DNA of 59,091 bases from Oscillospiraceae bacterium. GTDB taxonomy: Bacteria > Bacillota > Clostridia > Oscillospirales > Oscillospiraceae. The stretch spans positions 1-59,091 of the forward strand of contig JAAWEH010000019.1 of NCBI GenBank assembly GCA_022794215.1. Reading direction: 5' to 3'. Made by a program: the position numbers and the translations under genes. Under the pieces are notes generated by a model. It made no database searches, had not been told where the DNA came from, and worked only from the letters and a program-made list of their open reading frames with translations. Positions within the stretch are counted from its first letter, which is position 1. Every line of letters begins with the position of its first letter. Below, one piece after another: positions 33,993 to 41,542 of the stretch.

Positions 33993-35645
33993 ATGAAGCG
34001 AATCCTATCTGTATTTTTATCTCTTAATATTACCATTTGTCTTTTCCTCTCCTCCGCTTTCGCGGCGAAGGCAGACGCCGGTTTTTCCGACGTCTCCCCC
34101 GATGACTGGTTCGCCCCCTACGTGGCAGTCTGTGCCCAGCAGGGGCTTTTGAACGGCGTGGGAGAGGGCCGCTTCGCCCCCGGCCAAGTCCTCAACAGTG
34201 ACGAGGCTCTGGTGATGGCCGCCCGGGTACTGCTGAAGGCCAACGGGGAGACGGAGTTTCCCAAAGGCCCCGACGCCCAGGGGTTCTGGGACTGGGCGGG
34301 ATGGTATAAGGGGCTTCGGTTCTGCTTTGGCAGCTCGGTGAACGAGACAGAGAACTATGTGAATGCCTGGTATTGGGACGCCTTGTTTTACCTGGCCCAG
34401 GCAGCGGGGCCAGAGCTGTTTTCCGAGGGCATTACCTATGCCAGCTCCCGGTATACCTTTTTCAAGGCTCTGGGCTTTGCCGCCCGGGGGCTGGAGCTGG
34501 AGGAGATCAACCAAGTGGAACAGGTTCCAGGCACCCGGGATGAGGATATTTTGCGTCTTTATCGGGCAGGCATCCTCTCCGGGGTGGACGGTCTTGGCAC
34601 CTTCGCCCCCCGGCGGGAGTTGACTCGGGCGGAGGCGGCGGCAGCCCTGGCCCGGATCGCCCGGCCGGAGCTGCGGGTGAAATTTGACCCAGAACCCTTT
34701 CCCTATGAAGGATACACCCTTACTCCCCTGATGGAGATCGACGCTATGATGTACCCCGACTACCCGGTGGCCCCTATCCTCTACTATCAGGAGGATAGCC
34801 AGCAGCTGGGGGGTCTGCTGACCCTGGACGGGCGGCTGGTGGACTACCCCGAGGGGCGCATTTTCTCCTCCGGGGTGGGACGAAGCTATGACTACATCCA
34901 GTTCTATGTGGTGGACGGCCAGTGGAACGCCAGGACCTGGCTCATGGACAGGGACGGAAATTACGCTCCGGGGTCCGGGGAATATGAGGAGCTTTGGGCC
35001 ACTGGGGACGGGCATTTTCTGGCTTGTGACCACTGGTCGGACGGGGAGTTGGGGCATACCTCCTGGTACCTTCTCTCCCCTGACGGCTCTGTGGTGGAGC
35101 TGCCCGAGACCCTGGGGGCCAGTCCTAACAGCTGGAGCGGCCTGAGCTGGGGACTCTGTCCCTGGATGGATGAGGAGACTGGGCTTTGGGGCTATGTGAA
35201 CACCCAGGAAGAGTGGGTGATGGAACCGGCATGGGCCTCAGCCCAACTTTTTGAAGGCTGGTACGCCATCCTTGGTAATGACCAGGGTCAGTGGGCTGTC
35301 ATCGACCGGGGCGGGAACCTGGTGGTTCCCTTCCAGGATCAGTATTTGGAGCTTCCCCGATCCAGTCCGGGCTATGGACAAGTAGGGCTCATCCGCTGGG
35401 AGGACTGGGCGGCGGATACCGAGGGGTATCTGGGGTTGGATGGAACAGTCTATTCCCTGGGCGGCAGCCTTTCCCGCTTCTACAATGGCTTTGCCACCGC
35501 TTGGGACGACAGCAGCGAATATTATCTGGACGCCCAGCTGTGCCGCCGCACCGAAGGCTTTGATTGGTGCAGCGACGTCACCCCCGAGGGCCAGGGCTTT
35601 GTGGGCATGGATGGGAAGATCTACCGCATCCAGTTTGACCGATAA
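33993..35645 (+). CDS. Secreted SLH-domain protein with WG-like repeats
   Basis: The 550-residue product has a signal peptide (about 1-27), SLH motif 1 at about 30-78 (FSDVSPDDWFAPYVAVCAQQ), a degenerate motif 2 and motif 3 near 184-228 (YRAGILSGVDGLGTF, LTRAEAAAALARI). A C-terminal beta region follows with WG-type repeats near 395-455 (GLWGYVNTQEEWVMEPAW and GQWAVIDRGGNLVVPF). The closing GFVGMDGKIYRIQFDR matches the preceding paralogue. WG repeats occur in surface and phage proteins with unknown ligands. Translationally close to the gene before; parS 4 follows. Confidence 0.78.
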   Translation: MKRILSVFLSLNITICLFLSSAFAAKADAGFSDVSPDDWFAPYVAVCAQQGLLNGVGEGRFAPGQVLNSDEALVMAARVLLKANGETEFPKGPDAQGFWDWAGWYKGLRFCFGSSVNETENYVNAWYWDALFYLAQAAGPELFSEGITYASSRYTFFKALGFAARGLELEEINQVEQVPGTRDEDILRLYRAGILSGVDGLGTFAPRRELTRAEAAAALARIARPELRVKFDPEPFPYEGYTLTPLMEIDAMMYPDYPVAPILYYQEDSQQLGGLLTLDGRLVDYPEGRIFSSGVGRSYDYIQFYVVDGQWNARTWLMDRDGNYAPGSGEYEELWATGDGHFLACDHWSDGELGHTSWYLLSPDGSVVELPETLGASPNSWSGLSWGLCPWMDEETGLWGYVNTQEEWVMEPAWASAQLFEGWYAILGNDQGQWAVIDRGGNLVVPFQDQYLELPRSSPGYGQVGLIRWEDWAADTEGYLGLDGTVYSLGGSLSRFYNGFATAWDDSSEYYLDAQLCRRTEGFDWCSDVTPEGQGFVGMDGKIYRIQFDR

Positions 35646-35650
35646 CACCT

Positions 35651-35678
35651 GCAAATTGTTTCACGTGAAACAATTTGC
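35651..35678. other. parS site 4 within a 28-bp perfect palindrome
   Basis: The parS TGTTTCACGTGAAACA (35657-35672) is extended by GCAAAT-type arms to a perfect 28-bp palindrome, between two SLH genes. It lies about 8 kb from parS 1. Confidence 0.95.
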
Positions 35679-35700
35679 GGGCCGCACACAGGAGAAACCC

Positions 35701-36786
35701 ATGAAAAATCGAGTTCAAATAGTTATATTATCCATTATTATTTCTCTTTGTTTTGTATCTCCCGCCTTTGGCACTGCGCCCCTGCCCTCCTTCACCGACG
35801 TCTCCCCCCAGGACTGGTTCGCTCCCTATGTGACCCTCTGCGCCGAGACCGGTCTTATGACGGGCACCGGAGAGAATACCTTTGACCCCTCCCGAGAGCT
35901 GACCCTGACCGAGGCCCTGGTGCTCACCGCCCGGCTCCACGCCAAGCTGTCGGGAGATGAGCTTCCCTCCTACTCCCTGCCCGAAGATCCCAATGACCTG
36001 GTGCGCATCTGTGACCAGAGCGGAGCCCAGGTGGGAAATTTTTCTGATATTCAGATCACCAGGCTGGACACCCGGGAGTCCATGTTCCTCTGCTTTGGGG
36101 ACACGCTGATGGAGCGGGTGGGCCCCCAGGCACAGCTCACCCTGACCATCGACGTGCGGGGCCTGGGCTATTACTCCTCCTTCCGGAATCGCTTCCAGGA
36201 GAAGGCCTTCGTCCACCAGAGCCTGGGCTATGAGGAGCACCTGGACAAGTCGGGGGAGCTGGAGCGGGGCTACCTCTTCGCCCAGGAGGAGGATGACCTT
36301 TGGCCCCTTCTCATGGGCCTCACCCATTACCTGGAGAGCAACGGGGACTTTTACCGCTCCATGGTAAACAACTGGTGGCGGGACGAAAACCTCTATCTGA
36401 CGGAGCTGGCGGCGGAGGGCGCCATCACCGATCCCCTGTCCGCTTTGGAGAGCGCCTGGACGGCGGATGAGTACCTGCTGTATCTGGCCCACACAGAGGG
36501 GCGCACGTGGGAGGAACTCGCCCAGCTGGATCAGGAGGAATTTCTGTCCTGGCCCTGCTACCGGGGAGACCTGGCCGCCTTCATCTGGGCCGTCACCGGT
36601 CCGGAGCATTGCCCTCCCCTCTACGACCAAACGCCCCCCGACACCGAATTGGAGGCTGCCGCCGCCCTTTACCAAGCGGGGGTGCTCACCGGAGTGGATG
36701 CGGCCGGCTCCTTCTACTCTCTGGGCCATCTCACCCGAGCCCAGGCCGCCGCCGTCCTGTCCAGGATACTGGATCCAACCCTGTGA
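35701..36786 (+). CDS. Secreted SLH-domain protein with inserted central domain
   Basis: The 361-residue product has a signal peptide ending near AFG (residue 24), SLH motif 1 at about 31-80 (FTDVSPQDWFAPYVTLCAET) and motif 3 near 318-360 (YQAGVLTGVDAAGSF, LTRAQAAAVLSRIL). Between them lies an insertion of about 150 residues (LTLTIDVRGLGYYSSFRNRF) that is like the one in the SLH protein at 41543. It ends directly after the last SLH, so the insert may be the functional domain. CAGGAGAAACCC precedes the ATG. parS 4 is in its leader; mscL follows after 43 bp. Confidence 0.75.
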   Translation: MKNRVQIVILSIIISLCFVSPAFGTAPLPSFTDVSPQDWFAPYVTLCAETGLMTGTGENTFDPSRELTLTEALVLTARLHAKLSGDELPSYSLPEDPNDLVRICDQSGAQVGNFSDIQITRLDTRESMFLCFGDTLMERVGPQAQLTLTIDVRGLGYYSSFRNRFQEKAFVHQSLGYEEHLDKSGELERGYLFAQEEDDLWPLLMGLTHYLESNGDFYRSMVNNWWRDENLYLTELAAEGAITDPLSALESAWTADEYLLYLAHTEGRTWEELAQLDQEEFLSWPCYRGDLAAFIWAVTGPEHCPPLYDQTPPDTELEAAAALYQAGVLTGVDAAGSFYSLGHLTRAQAAAVLSRILDPTL

Positions 36787-36829
36787 ACCCAAAAAGGAAA
36801 ATACAAAAAATCATTAGGAGGAAAAACAC

Positions 36830-37234
36830 ATGAAAGAGAAAACAACAGGGTTCTTTGGGGAGTTTAAGCAGTTTATCGCCCGGGGAAACGTGATGGATAT
36901 GGCGGTAGGCGTCATCATCGGCGGAGCCTTCAGCGCCATTACCACCTCCCTCATCAACGACATTATCATGCCCCTGCTGGGGATCCTGACGGGCAGCATC
37001 TCCTTTGCCGAGCTGTCGGTCTCTGTGGGAGGCGCCGTTATTACCTGCGGCAACTTTGTTCAGGCGGTTTTGAACTTCCTGGTGATGGCTTTTGTGGTGT
37101 TCTGTCTGGTAAAGGCCATGAACTCCTTCCACCGGAAAAAGGAGGAGGCCCCCGCCGAGCCTGCTGCCGAGCCGGCGCCCTCCAACGAGGAGAAGCTGCT
37201 GACCGAGATCCGGGATCTGCTGAAAAAGGGATAA
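36830..37234 (+). CDS. mscL: Large-conductance mechanosensitive channel
   Basis: This 134-residue pentameric channel opens under membrane tension to release solutes during osmotic downshock. Signature: FKQFIARGNVMDMAVGVIIG in helix 1 with the GGAFSAI pore turn, helix 2 near 75-97 (FLVMAFVVFCLVKAMN) and the C-terminal helix EEKLLTEIRDLLKKG. The linker is Pro/Glu/Ala rich. TAGGAGG precedes the ATG. Length is normal. Confidence 0.95.
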   Translation: MKEKTTGFFGEFKQFIARGNVMDMAVGVIIGGAFSAITTSLINDIIMPLLGILTGSISFAELSVSVGGAVITCGNFVQAVLNFLVMAFVVFCLVKAMNSFHRKKEEAPAEPAAEPAPSNEEKLLTEIRDLLKKG

Positions 37235-37373
37235 TCGGAAACGCAGCCCGTTTCTTATTTGTATTTTTTACATTTATTATTACAATCAGTATCCATTTCC
37301 CCCTGCTTTACAGCAGGGTCGGCACTGTAGGGGAAGGATCTGCCGCATCCAATTTCAGTAGAGGAGAATCCTT

Positions 37374-37703
37374 ATGGACGAGCAAGAGAAGGAACAGCAG
37401 CCCATTAAATATGCCACCCCTATGCAGCGGCTGTGGGCCTGGGTGGGCGTGGTGTACATGGTCATTCTGGTGCTGCTCACCACCTATGCGCTGGCCTTTG
37501 GCGCCTATCTTCGGGGCATTGGCGGCCTTATGCTGGCTCCCGCCCTTTGCGGGCTGGGCTCTTCGGCCATTCTGCGCTACCGCCAGGGAATGGGCCGGGG
37601 CGGGCTGCCTGCCTGTGTGGTGGTCAGTGCGGCGGCCTTTTTGCTGGCTGTATGGAACCTGATCCGCTCCATCCCCGCCCTTTTGGGCCAGTTTGTGAGG
37701 TGA
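37374..37703 (+). CDS. Small membrane protein of unknown function
   Basis: A 109-residue protein with three hydrophobic segments (about 22-43, 48-66, 80-104) and no recognised family. GAGGAG lies before the ATG at 37374, and rsmG starts eight bases after its stop, so they are co-transcribed. The 140-bp gap before it contains a possible promoter (TTTGTA, 17 bp, TACAAT at 37281-37286) and a small hairpin, CCCTGC-TTTACA-GCAGGG. Confidence 0.6.
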   Translation: MDEQEKEQQPIKYATPMQRLWAWVGVVYMVILVLLTTYALAFGAYLRGIGGLMLAPALCGLGSSAILRYRQGMGRGGLPACVVVSAAAFLLAVWNLIRSIPALLGQFVR

Positions 37704-37710
37704 TGGGAGC

Positions 37711-38439
37711 ATGAAGGATATTCTGATCGGCGGCCTTAAAGAGATGGGCCTCACCCCTCCCGAGGGGGCTGTGGACAAGCTGTGCCAATATGCTCAGCTT
37801 TTGCTGGAACAGAACCAGGTGATGAACCTGACCGCTATCACCGATCCCACCGACGTGGCCCGGCTCCACTTTTTGGACTCCGCCGCCATTCTCACCTGGC
37901 AGGATCCCAAAACCGGCCGCAGTGGCCTCCAGGGGAAATCGGCGGTGGATGTGGGCACCGGGGCCGGATTCCCCGGCATGGTGCTCAAGATTCTGGAGCC
38001 CTCCCTCTCCCTCACTCTGGTGGACAGTCTGGGGAAACGGGTCACCTGGCTGGAAAAGGTATGTGAAGAGCTTTCCCTTGACGGTGTCCGGTGTTTTCAT
38101 GGCCGGGCGGAAGAGCTGGCCTTGGAGAAGGATTTCCGGGATGGTTTTGATGTGGCTGTGTCCCGGGCGGTGGCCTCCTTTCCCCTGCTTTGCGAGCTGT
38201 GCCTGCCCTATGTGAGGCCCGGCGGGGTGTTTTTGGCCATGAAGAGCGTGGAAAGCACCGCTGAGACCGACGGAGGGGCCGAAGCCGTAAAACGATTGGG
38301 CGGCAAGGCGCTGCCCTATTTTGACTACCCCATTCCCGGGGCGGACGTGACCCACCGGCTGGTACCGGTAGAAAAGGTGGCTCCCACCCCCAAGGGGCTG
38401 CCCCGCAGCTGGGGAAAGATCAAAAAGACCCCGCTGTGA
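37711..38439 (+). CDS. rsmG: 16S rRNA (guanine527-N7)-methyltransferase RsmG
   Basis: This 242-residue SAM-dependent methyltransferase (GidB) has LLLEQNQVMNLTAITDPTDV, the HFLDSA segment, the SAM loop VDVGTGAGFPGMVLKI and SRAVASFPLLCELCLPYVRP. It modifies 16S rRNA near the decoding site; loss gives low-level streptomycin resistance in other bacteria. rsmG next to noc/soj/spo0J is an origin-region hallmark; here it lies about 8 kb away with SLH genes in between. Confidence 0.95.
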   Translation: MKDILIGGLKEMGLTPPEGAVDKLCQYAQLLLEQNQVMNLTAITDPTDVARLHFLDSAAILTWQDPKTGRSGLQGKSAVDVGTGAGFPGMVLKILEPSLSLTLVDSLGKRVTWLEKVCEELSLDGVRCFHGRAEELALEKDFRDGFDVAVSRAVASFPLLCELCLPYVRPGGVFLAMKSVESTAETDGGAEAVKRLGGKALPYFDYPIPGADVTHRLVPVEKVAPTPKGLPRSWGKIKKTPL

Positions 38440-38525
38440 CTTTTTGGGGGCGCCGGCCCAGGTTCCCCCTCCCCGCTCCTTCGGATGGAGAAAAACTTTT
38501 TGCGTGAAATTTCACCAAAAAAGCG

Positions 38526-38554
38526 TTGATGCGGTTGACTTTTCATGCTATAAT
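38526..38554 (+). promoter_or_regulatory. Promoter of the minD-like gene
   Basis: TTGATG (38526-38531), 17 bp, perfect TATAAT (38549-38554). Confidence 0.6.
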
Positions 38555-38581
38555 GACTTTTGTGTGGGAGGTTTTCTGTCT

Positions 38582-39319
38582 ATGGCTACTGTGATCGCCG
38601 TCACCTCCGGCAAGGGGGGCACGGGCAAAACCTCTCTCGTTGGGGCGGTAGGTTCCTGCCTTGCTGCGTTGGGGCACCCTACCCTTTGTATTGATATGGA
38701 TGTGGGGCTTCGGAACCTGGATTTGACCCTGGGGCTTTCCGACCGAGCCCTGATGGACTTTACCGATGTGGTTCAGGGGCGCTGCCCCTTGGAAAAGGCC
38801 GTAGTGGAGCACCCGGATATTCAGGGGCTGTTTTTGCTGACCGCTCCGTTCTCCCTTCCCCAGGGAGTTCCTGAGCAGGCTATGAAGGATCTGCTGCGGC
38901 AGGCCAGGGAACATTACGACTACATCCTGCTGGATGCCCCTGCCGGACTGGGGGAAGGGTTCCACCTGTCCGTCTGCGACTGCGACCGGGCCATTGTGGT
39001 GACCACCACCGACGCCTCCGCTCTGCGGGACGCCCAGCGGACTGTCACCGAGCTGATGAACAGGGTGGATCAAATTCACCTGGTGGTCAACCGGGTAAAA
39101 CCCAAGCTGCTCAAAAAGCTCCACACCACCATTGACGACGCCATGGATGCAGCGGGGCTGCCCCTGCTGGGCGTGGTTCCCGAGGACGAGCGGGTCATGC
39201 TCTCGGCCAACCAGGGAAGGCCCCTGATCCTCTGTGCCAACCAAGGTGCGGCAGTGGGATACCGAAACATTGCCTTCCGGCTGGAGGGCCGCCGGATCCC
39301 GGTGATGAAGCTGCGATAA
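38582..39319 (+). CDS. MinD-like septum-site ATPase
   Basis: This 245-residue deviant Walker-A ATPase has KGGTGKTS (residues 10-17), CIDMDVGLRNLDLTLGL and YILLDAPAGLGEG. These match MinD, which positions the division septum from the membrane. No minC or minE flanks it, and the C-terminal amphipathic helix of classical MinD is not obvious: the protein ends FRLEGRRIPVMKLR. It precedes mgsA, as minD does in other Clostridia. FlhG/Ylx-type ATPases are the alternative. The start at 38582 has GGGAGG ten bases upstream. Confidence 0.75.
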   Translation: MATVIAVTSGKGGTGKTSLVGAVGSCLAALGHPTLCIDMDVGLRNLDLTLGLSDRALMDFTDVVQGRCPLEKAVVEHPDIQGLFLLTAPFSLPQGVPEQAMKDLLRQAREHYDYILLDAPAGLGEGFHLSVCDCDRAIVVTTTDASALRDAQRTVTELMNRVDQIHLVVNRVKPKLLKKLHTTIDDAMDAAGLPLLGVVPEDERVMLSANQGRPLILCANQGAAVGYRNIAFRLEGRRIPVMKLR

Positions 39320-39380
39320 GTTTCTCCCCGGGCAATAAATCATACAAATTTTAATCTGCAAGAGAAAGGATGGGGTCGGG

Positions 39381-39797
39381 TTGAATATTGCGTTGTTGTG
39401 TCACGACCACAAGAAGGAGTTGATGGTGCAGTTCTGCATCGCCTATTCCGGTATTTTGGCCAAGCACCAAATTTGTGCCACAGATTCTACCGGACGGGTC
39501 GTGGCCGAAGCTACCGGCCTTTCCATTACCCTCTACCTCTCCCACGAGCACGGAGGCAGTCAGCAGATTGGGGCCCGGATCGCCTACAACGAAATTGACC
39601 TGGTTCTCTTTTTCACCGATCCCCAGACCCACGAGCTGGACGAGGATCTGGACTATATTACCCGCTTGTGCGACCAGTACAATGTACCCTTTGCCACCAA
39701 CGTGGCTACCGCCGAAATGCTTATCATGGGTCTGGCCCGGGGCGACTTGGATTGGCGTAACGTCGTTAAACCGGGCAGCGCCCCCTTCCCCGCTTGA
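39381..39797 (+). CDS. mgsA: Methylglyoxal synthase
   Basis: This 138-residue enzyme converts dihydroxyacetone phosphate into methylglyoxal and phosphate, a bypass used under sugar-phosphate excess. Motifs: ALLCHDHKKELM at the N-terminus, ATDSTG and the family's FFTDPQTHELDEDL with active-site Asp and His, then ATNVATAEMLI. The start is TTG at 39381. Its stop codon lies within the -35 element of the hisS promoter. Confidence 0.93.
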   Translation: MNIALLCHDHKKELMVQFCIAYSGILAKHQICATDSTGRVVAEATGLSITLYLSHEHGGSQQIGARIAYNEIDLVLFFTDPQTHELDEDLDYITRLCDQYNVPFATNVATAEMLIMGLARGDLDWRNVVKPGSAPFPA

Positions 39798-39822
39798 CAC
39801 CGGCGGGTTTTTGAGGTAATAT
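39794..39822 (+). promoter_or_regulatory. Promoter of the T-box/hisS operon
   Basis: Perfect TTGACA (39794-39799), 17 bp, TAATAT (39817-39822). The -35 overlaps the mgsA stop codon. Confidence 0.8.
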
Positions 39823-39828
39823 TCTGCC

Positions 39829-40120
39829 TGCGGGCAAGGCGCAGTTCTTTTCCGCAGGCAAGCAAGGTTTTTACCGCGTTGAGCGGGCATGAGTAGCGGC
39901 ACACCGCCGGACAGAGAGGGATCCCCACGGCTGAAAGGATCCTGCGGCAAGGCGCTGACGAAAGACGGCCCGGGAGCGGGGGCGGAGACGTCCACGGTAC
40001 CCTTCCCGTAACAGAAGGCTCAAGGGCGGCCTACCGGCCGCTGAACATGGGTGGCACCACGAAGGCAGGCGCTTTCGTCCCGTGAATTTGGGACAAGGCC
40101 CCTGTCTATTTTTATTGCTC
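39829..40120 (+). promoter_or_regulatory. T-box leader upstream of hisS, predicted to sense tRNA-Asp
   Basis: The T-box antiterminator motif GGGTGGCACCACG lies at 40049-40061, with the TTTCGTCCC block at 40072-40080 and a T-rich run TATTTTTATT after 40107. Stem I begins near GAGTAG (39891) and returns at GCTGACGAAAG (39954-39964). The codon in the specifier loop reads GAC (39957-39959), Asp. The variable base in TGGC is C, which pairs with G73, the discriminator of tRNA-Asp; bacterial tRNA-His has C73. Uncharged tRNA-Asp would favour readthrough into hisS and the genes beyond, including aspS. I could not define the exact terminator stem. Confidence 0.8.
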
Positions 40121-40162
40121 TCCCACCAACGGATGTTTTGGACAAGAAAGGATGTTTTCCAG

Positions 40163-41506
40163 ATGGAACGAGTCAAAGCGCGAACCCTGTCCGGATTTAT
40201 GGAGCTTCTCCCCCCTCAGCAGGCCCGGTTTGAGCGGGTAAAGGCGGTGCTGGAGGAAACCTACAGCCGGTATGGGTTTACCCCCCTGGACACCCCTGTC
40301 ATCGAGGCGAGCGAAGTGCTGCTGGCCAAGGCCGGCGGGGAGACGGAAAAGCAGATCTACCGCTTTACCAAGGGGGACAGCGACCTTAGCCTCCGGTTCG
40401 ATTTGACCGTACCCCTGGCCAAATATGTGGCCCTGCACCACAACGAGCTCTCCTTCCCCTTCCGGCGATATCAGATCGGCAAGGTCTACCGGGGGGAGCG
40501 GGCCCAGCGGGGCCGGTTCCGGGAGTTTTACCAGGCAGACATTGACGTGATCGGGGATGGCGCCCTGGATATCATCAACGAGGCCGAGATCCCCGCCATC
40601 ATCTACCAGACCTTTACCACCCTGGGGCTCAAGCGGTTCCGTATCCGGGTGAACAACCGGAAGGTGCTGAACGGACTGTTTGCCGTCCTGGGACTGGAGG
40701 ACAAGGCCGAGGATGTGATGCGAACCATCGACAAGCTGGAAAAGATCGGCCCGGAGAAGGTCGCCGCCATTTTGACGGAGGATTTCGGCGTGGAGAGCAA
40801 TACCGCCAAACGGCTTCTTGAGATCTTGGCCACCGGTGATCCTCTGGCCGCCCTGGAGCCCTTCCAGGGGAAAAACCAGCTCTTTGACAAGGGTGTGGAG
40901 GAGCTGAACACCGTGGTTCGGTATCTGGGGGACTTTGGCGTTCCCGCCGATCATTTTGCGGTGGATCTCACCATTGCCCGGGGCCTGGATTACTACACCG
41001 GCACGGTGTATGAAACGGTGCTGCTGGATCACCCCGAGGTGGGCAGTGTGTGCTCCGGGGGGCGCTATGACAACCTGGCGGAGTATTATACGGAAAAACA
41101 ACTCCCCGGTGTGGGTATCTCCATTGGGTTGACCCGACTTTTTTATGTACTTCAGGAGCAGGAGATGCTTAATGAGGAGCTGCCCACCGCTCCCACCGAC
41201 GTTTTGATCCTTCCCATGACTGAGGATCTCTCCCCCGCCGTGGCCTTTGCCACCGCCTGCCGGGGGGCCGGGGTTCGGGCCCAGCTCTACACCGAGCCCA
41301 AGAAGTTTAAGGCCAAGATGAATTACGCCGACCGCATCGGGGTTCCCTTTGTGGCCTTCCTGGGGGAGGACGAGGTGCACAGCGGCGTGGTCTCCCTGAA
41401 GGATATGCGCTCCGGAGAGCAGGAGAAGGTATCCCTTTCTTCCGCGCCGAAGTGGCTGAAGGAGCGGGTAGCTGCGCTGAATATAGGCGCGCCGGTGAAG
41501 GAATAA
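40163..41506 (+). CDS. hisS: Histidyl-tRNA synthetase
   Basis: This 447-residue class II synthetase has the catalytic core near 1-330: DLSLRFDLTVPLAKYVALH, motif 2 YRGERAQRGRFREFYQADID and the HisA motifs GLDYYTGTVYE and GGRYDNL. A C-terminal anticodon-binding domain covers about 340-440. AAGAAAGGA lies ten bases before the ATG at 40163; an ATG ten codons upstream is less well placed. Three SLH genes and then aspS follow on the same strand with no strong terminator between. Confidence 0.95.
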   Translation: MERVKARTLSGFMELLPPQQARFERVKAVLEETYSRYGFTPLDTPVIEASEVLLAKAGGETEKQIYRFTKGDSDLSLRFDLTVPLAKYVALHHNELSFPFRRYQIGKVYRGERAQRGRFREFYQADIDVIGDGALDIINEAEIPAIIYQTFTTLGLKRFRIRVNNRKVLNGLFAVLGLEDKAEDVMRTIDKLEKIGPEKVAAILTEDFGVESNTAKRLLEILATGDPLAALEPFQGKNQLFDKGVEELNTVVRYLGDFGVPADHFAVDLTIARGLDYYTGTVYETVLLDHPEVGSVCSGGRYDNLAEYYTEKQLPGVGISIGLTRLFYVLQEQEMLNEELPTAPTDVLILPMTEDLSPAVAFATACRGAGVRAQLYTEPKKFKAKMNYADRIGVPFVAFLGEDEVHSGVVSLKDMRSGEQEKVSLSSAPKWLKERVAALNIGAPVKE

Positions 41507-41542
41507 ACACATCATTCCATTGATGGGCAGGAGGTCTTTGGT

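Noticed and set aside
27664-35678. parS palindromes as Noc binding sites
   Set aside because: All four carry GTTTCAC/GTGAAAC cores, which are ParB sites; Noc sites have a CCCGGG-type centre, and none was seen.
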